A DNA stretch of 36,572 nucleotides. Origin: Priapulus caudatus (taxonomy: Eukaryota; Priapulida; Priapulimorpha; Priapulimorphida; Priapulidae). A model generated the notes under the pieces. It searched no databases. It worked only from the letters and a program-made list of their open reading frames with translations, and was not told the DNA's origin. Of the stretch, positions 1-10,100 are shown piece after piece; positions within the stretch are counted from its first letter, which is position 1, and each line of letters starts with the position of its first letter. Location of the stretch: NCBI RefSeq assembly GCF_000485595.1, contig NW_014577551.1:67171-103742 (forward strand), written 5' to 3'. Both the position numbers and the translations under genes were made by a program.

Positions 1-230
1 GAGGAGTGAGAGAGATAGACAGGCAGAGAAGAAGAGGATAGAGAAGAGGATAGGGGAGGAGAGGATGGAGGGAGAGGGAGAGGAGAGAGAGAGGCAGAGA
101 GAGAGGAGGGGAGAGGAGAGGGAGATGGAGAGGAGAGGGGGGAGAGGGAGAGGGAGGATGGAGAGGGCAGAGGTAGAGTAGGGAGAGGTAGAGGCAGTAT
201 GTGGAAGAGGGTGGAGAGGGAGCAGAGAGC
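1..230. repeat. Purine-rich GA microsatellite/minisatellite
   Basis: Almost pure G and A in GAGAGG/GGAGAG units. It probably continues left of the window. Confidence 0.9.
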
Positions 231-314
231 TCACTCCAAGGCTCTCGGCACCGACAGGCAGCGCTGTCGCTGCATAAAAACAGCCACAATCGGCGCAAAC
301 AACATTTATACTGA

Positions 315-785
315 GTACGTGTGCGGTGAGTGCCAGCGCGGGAACCGCCGACATTTGCGATCGTGTGTGTCTCGTGCGTGGTGCGTGTCTCTGTGCGATG
401 TATGCGCCCGTGCCTGTGTGGTGTCTCTGTGCGTGTATGCGCCCGTGGCCTGGTGTGGTGCGTCTTTCGTGTCTGCCTGCGCACGTGGCGTCGTGTGCGT
501 CCTTTGCGCCGTGCGCGGTGTGCGCCGTGGCGTGTGTCTGTGCGTGCCTGCGCGTGGTCCTCTGTGCGTGTATGCGCCGTGCATGTGCGTGCATGGCCGT
601 GCGCGTGTGGTGCATGCCGCCTGTCGCTGTGTCTAGTGCGGCCGCGCCCGTGCGTGTGTGTGTACATGCGCGTGCGCTGAGTGCGTAATGCCCCGTTTGC
701 GATGTGTCTGTGCGTTGCCTGCGGCCGTGTGTGTGTGCCGTAGTGCCAACTGCAGTACATGCGCCCGTGCGCGTGTGTCAGCATG
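315..785. repeat. GTGCGTG-rich low-complexity tract
   Basis: An irregular array of GTGTG, GTGCG and TGCGCCCGTG units. The Cys/Val/Arg-rich frames across it are by-products of composition, not genes. Confidence 0.85.
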
Positions 786-863
786 CCTTCTAGTATAGCC
801 ACATCTCTTCTGTGTAAAGCACAACATCATGCGCGCAGCAAGCATGTGTGAAAGTAACAACAT

Positions 864-905
864 CAAGAGCAGATAAAGAAGGTACACCTTCTTTATCTGC
901 TCTTG
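864..905. mobile_element. Mini-palindrome copy 1 (42 bp) with 7-bp TSD
   Basis: A near-perfect hairpin: 20-bp stem CAAGAGCAGATAAAGAAGGT with a 2-base loop. It is flanked by direct repeats ACAACAT at 857-863 and 906-912. It lies in the SORL1-like intron left of exon 4. Confidence 0.85.
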
Positions 906-1274
906 ACAACATGTGTAACTGCACGCATAGGAATCTCTCCACGCGTGCACTTATGATACTAATATTTATTAGCAAAAACAATTTAGCATGAAAGGTACAG
1001 CCAACACAGCTGCGAGACTATAACAACCACGCGTACAATAACAGGAGGGAAACAACATAAATCTGTTATCATTCTACTCCCGAAAATACATGGCAATACA
1101 TGACGCGATCCACAGCCGATTCTTGGAGCTACTTGCTATGGGGAAACATTGTCACCAACCGTTCATTTCTTTTGAAATCATCCCCATTAGTGGAATAATT
1201 TAGTTTGCCCATGTTAGGCAGAGAGTGCATTTACAATTACACGTACAATTTCCCACTTGATTTGCATGACTTAC

Positions 1275-1342
1275 CAGAAGTATGATTTCACCCTGTACTG
1301 CAAAATACTCCAAGTTGATCCAAAGTCCTCTGAAATCCACAG
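1275..1342 (-). CDS. SORL1: SORL1-like exon 4: short VPS10 exon with canonical Asp-box
   Basis: A 68-bp exon between acceptor TTTCTTCAG (AG at 1344-1343) and donor GTAAGT (GT at 1274-1273). It encodes LWISEDFGSTW followed by SILQYRVKSYF and the first two bases of a Trp codon. SEDFGSTW is a textbook Asp-box. It starts in phase 0, matching exon 3. It is too short to appear as an open frame and was found from the Asp-box and splice sites. The frame continues in an exon outside the window. Confidence 0.78.
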
Positions 1343-4091
1343 CTGAAGAAAGAAATGAACAAGAAAATATTTAAATAACCACAAGAAACTCAGCTGCATA
1401 TGATAATAATAATTGAAGCAGATATTTCTATATACTCATATCAATAGTACATAATAGCAGAAGTAGATAATAGGAAACTATAATCTACTTCTGAGTGATA
1501 ATAGAGATATCTCTATTATGTACTCTTGACTCATATTTTAAACTATAAATAAAATGTGAAATACACAATGTGATAGAAGCACACATTCAGTATCACATAT
1601 ATCAGGAGCGTACTATAATGACAATTATACGCTCCTGCATATATGTATAGAAATTTATTTTTTTATAAAAACATCAAATTGTCTAAAAGTGACATGATGC
1701 TAATGCATATATGCATAACGCACGCATTTTAAACCCGCATACGTAACATAAATACTGCTGAATCCTACAAACAGGCTGTCAAATGAAACACTTTTTCAGT
1801 ATTGTTAGACAATGTTTAATAGTACTAATCTCGTAATCATAGCCACACAAAAGAACCACACAATAGAATTTTTTTTCCATTATGGACTCTTGATGCAATC
1901 TACCAGTATTCACCCTCAAGGCTTCTTTTTATAATTTATCATCATCATACACTCCATGATTGAAGTTTATTACAACACCCACGATTTCCTACCATGTGAA
2001 CACCACCAAACACACACCGTGTGCACGCATACATGCAAGCACACACACACACGCATGCATGCACGCACGCGCACACTGATAATAAAAGTGTTAATGACAC
2101 TGTAGCTCACCTTGTGTGTGATAGAAGAGGGAGGGGGGATATATAAAGCAAGAGTATATAGATGGGAGAACTCCCATTATATATAGCATATCTCCCATTA
2201 TATATACTCTTGATAATGATATATATGCATAATTTTTGATGCGAAAATAAATGTTTCAGATCTGAAAGTCTGAAATCTGGGCGAGAGATGGCACTACGCC
2301 TTAATGATCGACCTTTTGGTTTTCGAATATCGTGCAAATAAAAACAATAAAATATTCCAGTCAAATTACTGTAACGAAGAATCTAAAACACAATATTACA
2401 CGTATATAGGTATGATTGTAGAGTTGTTAACCAGTTAGACGAAATAAACGTAATAGGACGTTGTCATCTCTCCCATAGGAGTAACAACTGTTTTGGGGCT
2501 AGCCTTACACATTCACATACCGAAATTTAGCCAAATCGAATGAATCTAGATGGCCATTTTCATTTTTGCCAAAAAGTGGGCGTGGCTCGAAGGTAGGTCG
2601 ACTGGCGTGCTCCAAAATAGGACGTTCAAATCTCTCCCATAGGAGTGACAACTGTATGCAATTTGAAACATGTGGGTCAAACGGTTCTTGAGTTATTGTT
2701 GACCGTAGGCAGACACTGAAATGCATAGTGAAATTGCCAAAATCTACCCAATTTGCATAATTTTAAAAAAATATCAAAAACCCGTGTGATATGTTTTGGG
2801 GCCAGTCCTTATTCATTCACATACCAGAAATGAGCAAAATCCGTTGAACCTGAACTGACTTATGCCCATTTCCATTTTTGCTAAAAAGTGGGCGTCGCTC
2901 GAAAGTAGGTCGAATGACGTGCTCCAAAATAGGACGTTCAAACCTCTCCCATAGGAGTAACAACTGTATGCAATTTGAAACATTTGGGTCATCTTGAAGA
3001 TGTCACGGTGAGCTAAAACTTAACTCCTGCATTCCAGATAAGGGTCCTCTTTAGCTACTCTCTACTCTCTCCGAATTTATGTGTCCATATAATCAGGAGT
3101 GAATAATAATAGATTATTCATTATGATATAATATAATAATCTATTATCATTCACACCTGATATAATCAAGAGCTAATAATACCTAGAGTGTACAACGGAA
3201 AAACGGGAAAATAGTGCTATTTCACGACATGATTATTCTACTTTGCCTGCGAGTCTAGAATAATTTCATGGTATTGCATTAAGCAGAATTCTTTGCTCTC
3301 TAAAACAAGACCAACCGCTTGTCAATACGATACTCCTAGTCTGAGATATTGCCTCGTACACTTCCCCTCCCACAGGCCTCACAGCGCCTCGCATCCACAA
3401 TATNNNNNNNNNNNNNNNNNNNNNNNNNNNNNNNNNNNNNNNNNNNNNNNNNNNNNNNNNNNNNNNNNNNNNNNNNNNNNNNNNNNNNNNNNNNNNNNNN
3501 NNNNNNNNNNNNNNNNNNNNNNNNNNNNNNNNNNNNNNNNNNNNNNNNNNNNNNNNNNNNNNNNNNNNNNNNNNNNNNNNNNNNNNNNNNNNNNNNNNNN
3601 NNNNNNNNNNNNNNNNNNNNNNNNNNNNNNNNNNNNNNNNNNNNNNNNNNNNNNNNNNNNNNNNNNNNNNNNNNNNNNNNNNNNNNNNNNNNNNNNNNNN
3701 NNNNNNNNNNNNNNNNNNNNNNNNNNNNNNNNNNNNNNNNNNNNNNNNNNNNNNNNNNNNNNNNNNNNNNNNNNNNNNNNNNNNNNNNNNNNNNNNNNNN
3801 NNNNNNNNNNNNNNNNNNNNNNNNNNNNNNNNNNNNNNNNNNNNNNNNNNNNNNNNNNNNNNNNNNNNNNNNNNNNNNNNNNNNNNNNNNNNNNNNNNNN
3901 NNNNNNNNNNNNNNNNNNNNNNNNNNNNNNNNNNNNNNNNNNNNNNNNNNNNNNNNNNNNNNNNNNNNNNNNNNNNNNNNNNNNNNNNNNNNNNNNNNNN
4001 NNNNNNNNNNNNNNNNNNNNNNNNNNNNNNNNNNNNNNNNNNNNNNNNNNNNNNNNNNNNNNNNNNNNNNNNATATATATATAAAGAGAGT

Positions 4092-4168
<77 letters not shown>

Positions 4169-7100
4169 GTGGGGAGGGAGAAGAGGAGGTTACTTGAAAC
4201 AGTAGAACCTGTACAGCATAACCTGTTTTTGTCATATCTCAAATTTTAAATTTTAAATCCTACAATAATGGTAAAAAAGACTAGTATCACGTTTAGTTTA
4301 CTCTGCTTAATTGAAAAAGGTCTGGCTCTTTACTGACATTCAAAAGATTGACGTACTAATTTCCTGGACAGCAATAGATATCAGTTCTAAAAACTAAGAC
4401 TTAGAGGTATGATGATACTGACTAGCTATTATAGTATATCACAAGACTTCTGAACAATGACAACACTTGGACATTCTTTTTCGAGTTTATTGGTTCCATT
4501 GCTTCACTGCGTAAACCACCGTTTATTTCTTAGAAACATGGCACTAATAAGGCACTTAGACGACACACGGGACCACCTAATACGCGCATCCGCACAGATA
4601 TACAGCAGTGCTCTAAACCTACTCCAAACCTAATGCACTGCCATTAGATTCTAAATTCCCCTGACAGTACCTATTAGCAAAAAAAACTGGATACTAGTAG
4701 TCTGTCACACTGTACATGCATCTTAGCATCTCTTTTGAGACAAAAACCTAACTGCGTGGACGTACCCACCCCCCGCCCCCCTAAATGCGATTCTCACTCG
4801 GGTGGTCTGTCACTGCGCACAATCCATTCGACCAGCGGGTGCGGCTGACTGAAACAGGATGTGAGACGAGTGGGTAGGCCTGGCTAGCAGGTAAACACGA
4901 TGACGGAGCAATAGGGGAAAGAGTGGCTAGGAAAACTACATCCCAGGACTGCTGAGACGAGCGTAACGTCGTACTCAGAGAGTGTCACTGTTAGTAGAGT
5001 TATGGTTTAACGCGAGCATTACTCTCGGCTGACAAGAAAAACCCACGAAAATTCCAACAGAAATTCAGGACGACGTGGATACCATAATGAAAATATATTA
5101 CATCGGGACGCCATAGCTATTACACCAAGTGTTTGCATACTGCCGCGCCCCTTTAGTTATATGACATATGCACACATATTGCCTGTACTAATGATAAACA
5201 GTGCGTGCGCGCGTGCGTCCGTGCATGGTGGTGGTGGTGGGGGGGGGACATGCAACCCTCGGCTTCCAGAATCTCTTGTCAAAAATTCCATGTCACCACT
5301 TGTTCTAGGGAGTTTTTCTTCCAGGGGATTTCATCCTTTGTGGGTGTTGTCATAAGGGGACTTTGGTCTTTGGGCAGGGGGTTGTCTTATTTAAAAAAAT
5401 ACTCATATGCACAACTTGTTCAGTTGACACCCATTACAGTCAAACCTCTGCTAGACGATGATAGGATTCATTGATAGGATCAGGAGTGGATAATAGACTC
5501 TATTATCCACTCCTGATAGGATGTTGTTCTCTAATATAAAACAGACACCTGGCTATAAAGGACACTTTCGGCATTTCTTCTGAGTGGCGGTTACACGGTA
5601 AAACCACCTTTTACAGAAAAAGACACCTGTCCATAAAGGACACTTTCAACATTTCCTCTGAGTCGCAGTTAGGTACACAGTAAAACTACCTTTCACAGCA
5701 CCGACACCTCTCTATAAAGGGCACTTCAAGGATACCCCCTGCCTCTCCTCCCAAAACGACCCTTACAGATTCGAGCATACTACGAGCATGGGCAGTGCTA
5801 GTATACACCTCTCTATAAAGGCCACTTCCAAGGATGCCCCCCCCCCCCCGGTCCCACCGCCTCTCCTCCCAAAACAACCTGATTCCTCTCCTCCCAAAAC
5901 AATCCCCAGGTTACAGATTCGAGCGTACTACGAGCGTGGGCGGTGCTATAGTGCTCCACGTCTGCATGTGCGCGCACACGTACCCGTTTAGCTGGATCCT
6001 TCTCGTCCATTCCGAGGATGAAATCGGAGTTCTCAGAATGCATGGAGATTTGAGTCGGCCGGAATGGGCAGTCGTGCCTCTTGAAACTGCGGCCGTAGTC
6101 CTGCGTCGACAGTGTCGCGTTGTGAACGGTGTCCGTGAACACGTACTGCCGAAAGAAACAACACGAGTACGTTCGCGGCATTGCAAGCACCACCTAGCGT
6201 GGAGAGCTGTTATCCAAGCAGGTCCCTTCAACTCTCTCGTTTGCCTTGAAATAATGTGGCGATGTCGAGGAGTGCAGCCCTGGGTATCAGTAGGAAAGGC
6301 TCGGACATCTACAATGCACATTCCTTCGCCCGGAATTAATTCCTGTGTCTTAAAATTAAAGACTTGCTCACATTATATGCATGGTTGATGCAATTATTTA
6401 TGAAATAGACAATGCACTTGCACGACTAATAGAGGCGAGTTAAAATTCACCCTAAGACCTAGACCAAGCAGACTGCATTACTAACGTTAATACCGATTTT
6501 GGTGGCTTTAACTTTCAATGTGTGACCGTTTCTTGGAGCTACCTAAGACCACAAACTTATGTATAAGATTGTCTTCATTTCATGCCAAGAATACAAATAA
6601 ATCGCATTGCATCTGGGCAATGCCATAATCTCAATCTGTAATCTCAATGCCACAGGGCAAGACCTTTCCAGCAACATCAAAATCCAGTCTAGTACCCATT
6701 TTGATAAAATTAAAATCGATTAAAATTTAAATTAATTTAATCAATTATCAAACTTTAAATTACTAGCTACTCTGTCATACCATGTAATAAACTATATCTA
6801 ACGTTAGTGCTGCGATGATGTGACCTAATTTCAGCTGCTCATGCTAGGGAAAGCAGTGCAATTCCCACCCTAGCTAGTTCATTACTGCTAGAGTTGGGCA
6901 GTAGTAGTACAGAATGCAGATACGTACAGTACAGCCCTAGACTTATGGGCGCAGGCAGTAGCACTGACCGGCTAGATATTGACCCACAGAGCACAGGTCT
7001 GCTTCTATACGTATTGCAGCTGGTTACAGAACCACATCTGTTAGTGCAAGCCCAGATCACCTGTTCCCATATATGTATTACAGCTAGTTACAGACTCATA

Positions 7101-10100
7101 TCCCGTAGTGCGATTCCAGACCACCTGTTCCCATAATGTATTACAGCTGGTTACAGAACCACATCCCTTAGTGCAAGCCCGGAGTATCTGTTCCCATACG
7201 TACTACAGCTAGTTATAGACCCACATCCCATAGTGCAAGCCCAGATCACCTGTTCCCATATATGTTACAGCTGGTTACAGACCCACATCCCGTAGGGCAA
7301 GCCAGTGTATTTGTTCCCATCATGTATTACAGCTGGTAACAGACCCACATCCCATAGTGCAAGCCCAGGGCACCTGTTACCATATGTATTACAGCTAGTT
7401 ACATACCCACATCCTGTAGTGCGAGTCCAGACCACCTGTTCCCATAATGTATTACAGCTGGTTACAGAACCAGATCCAGCAGTGCAAGCCTGTTCCCATA
7501 TGCACTACAGCTACTAAGTTACAGACCCACATCTGTCAACTGATACCATCTGTTCTAATACGTTGCAACAAGTGACTTTGACATCCTCAAGGCAATTCCG
7601 AGAAGAAAGTTTACGAAGCAACCGTTACCCCACTCCCCCCAAACACACACACACACACCTGTGAATCGCATGTACAGTACAGTTAGGGACACCAGTGACA
7701 CATTTTTAGTTTGCTTGCGGCCGTTGACAAAGCTACGCGCAAACAATGAACCCATAGCCAGTCTCGCAAACGCTCCTGTGCGCGTCAGACTAAGCACATA
7801 ACTGACTAACTGTGACAAACGCAAGTGATTTTCAATGTCGCGCGGTTACACATGGCGCAAGGGTTTTCAGGAAGCCCCACCACACTCACATCATCGCACA
7901 CAAACGGCACTACGGCAGGCCGGCGGAAAACTACGGATCATTCACAGTATTTATTTACGCTTTAAATTTTAAGTTCTATTTACTGCCAGAGAAAGAGGCA
8001 GGCAACAAATTTATTCACCCAGGCAGGAACATTGGTGCTTTTATGATGGTTTATATTAGGAATTTCTTGGGAGCAAGCCCTTGCTGCCAGCATTGAGAGC
8101 AGGCAGAAAACTGACCATTGTAGGCAGCAAAACTGCTGCTTGCTGTCCTTAATGTCGAAACCCTACATAACGCACACAAATACACAGAATGAACTTACAT
8201 GGCTGCTCACAACAGGACTGTTGTAGAAGTGGTTTATAATCATGCCAGCGCCGACCGCTTTTCCAGGTCCTATCCTCTCCTCAAATGTCAGGCCATAATC
8301 GTAAGAGATGAACACACGACTTGTGGACTGGTTGTTCTGGGCGATGTCACGCGCCAAAGCAACCAGGACGTCGCTTCCCTGGCCTGCCCACAGCACAATG
8401 AGCTGGTGATGCGAATCATTCATGTGAACCTGTCATCGTAAAAAAAACAAATATCGATAATTAGTAGCTGACAGAGACACCACCGACGGTATGTTAAAGA
8501 TGATCTAAACAGTTGTAGAATATTGTGTAATTTTATTACACAAGCTGTAGCAATAAGCAGGCACTGTGATTATAACCCACTGCATAGCTTTTAGGTTTAT
8601 TGCAAGCCACCTTGCTAAGTGCAACAAATGCTGCAATGCAGGACACTCGCGTGGATATTATAGTTACTAAATCTGGTTTCATCTTTTATAGAACTGCGCC
8701 TACTATTTGCATTGCATTTAATATAAGTACAACTATTATAGCTTGTACCAATTATAATGTAATAATATATATATACATATATATATATAAATGATAACAA
8801 AAGTTATTAGTCGTATTGTTAATTTTCCTGTTAGCTTGCCAGGACCTAAAATGTATTTACTATTCATGACCTCAATCTTGATTTCCAGCCTTTGGGGTTA
8901 AATTTATGTCAGTATTAATTTATTTTAGTTAAATGTGGGGTGTCCCTGCTGCACAACTTACAGGTTAGACAGGTTCCCTGTTGTTTTCACGAAAGAAAAT
9001 GATGATGAACAATTCTAGCAGCACATCCTGCACACATGATCTAACTGCTGTTCAAATAGATTTTCGCTCTAAATTTTGCCCTTTAAACCACCATAAGTTC
9101 TTGAGAAATCGGAAGGTAGAGTTCCACCACGTTTTAGCCACACAAGGTAAGGCTGATGATGTTTCTACTGATGTTCCGTAGAGGTTCAATTCAATTTCAA
9201 TTGATTTATTTAGCTAGGGTAGCCAATTATACCCATATTTTTCCATGGTTGTCAAGTATATAATAGTAAGGTATGACTGTACTTAGATACAATAATGTAA
9301 CCCAAACACAGGATAGGGTTACAACGCGAGTGTATCCTTTTGTTTGGAGGAACCCCTGAGTGAATCACTCAGGGCGGTTTGCTGGTGCGTTTTCAGACTA
9401 GTACTTTCAAACTGGGTTTATTCTCAACACGAACCTTTCTCCGCTATCTTGGAACTTACTATGTATCACAATACTCTGCATTAAACTAATAAACCTCGTA
9501 CAAAATTCGAAGTGACGAGCGGTCCGGGATATTTCGAGCGGCCATTTCCTGTTGACCTGTGACACTGTGACGTACGCATTCCCAATGCGCATAGCGTTCG
9601 GGCTAACTCGACTCAAGATCGAATGTATCATGGGATGCCTGCTGTCAGTCGTGACGTCAATGACGAAGTTAGCCGAACGCTATGCGCATTGGAATGCGTA
9701 CGTCACAGGTCAACAGAAATGGCGCTTGAAATATCCGCGCGCTCGTCACTTCGAATTTTTGTAACAGGTTATATTAGTTTAATACAGAGTATTGTGATAC
9801 ATAGTAAAGTTCGCAGATAGCGGAGAAAGGTACGTGTTTGAGAAATAAACTCAGTTTGGAGTTGCTAGTCTCTGAAAATGCACCAGCAAACTTCCCTGAG
9901 TGATTCACTCAAGGGTTCCTCCACACAAAAGGATACACTCGCGTTGTAAACCAGGCTTCTCCCTACGTTGCGCAAACTGGGCGCGTGCCGCGCCCGTTTG
10001 GAAAAACTCCCCCCCCCCCCCGTTTCAATCGTTGCGCCACGTTTTAATTATTTCCGCCCCAATTAAAAAAATTCCCTTTTTTTTTTAACGGAATGGCTAC

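Noticed and set aside
199-688. Overlapping Cys/Val/Arg-rich frames
   Set aside because: By-product of the GTGCGTG low-complexity tract; all three frames look alike in composition.
3293-4242. Long frames spanning the N gap
   Set aside because: Most residues are unknown bases; no coding evidence on either flank.
7007-7560. CRISPR array
   Set aside because: Repeats are contiguous 62-bp minisatellite units without unique spacers, in an intron of an animal gene.
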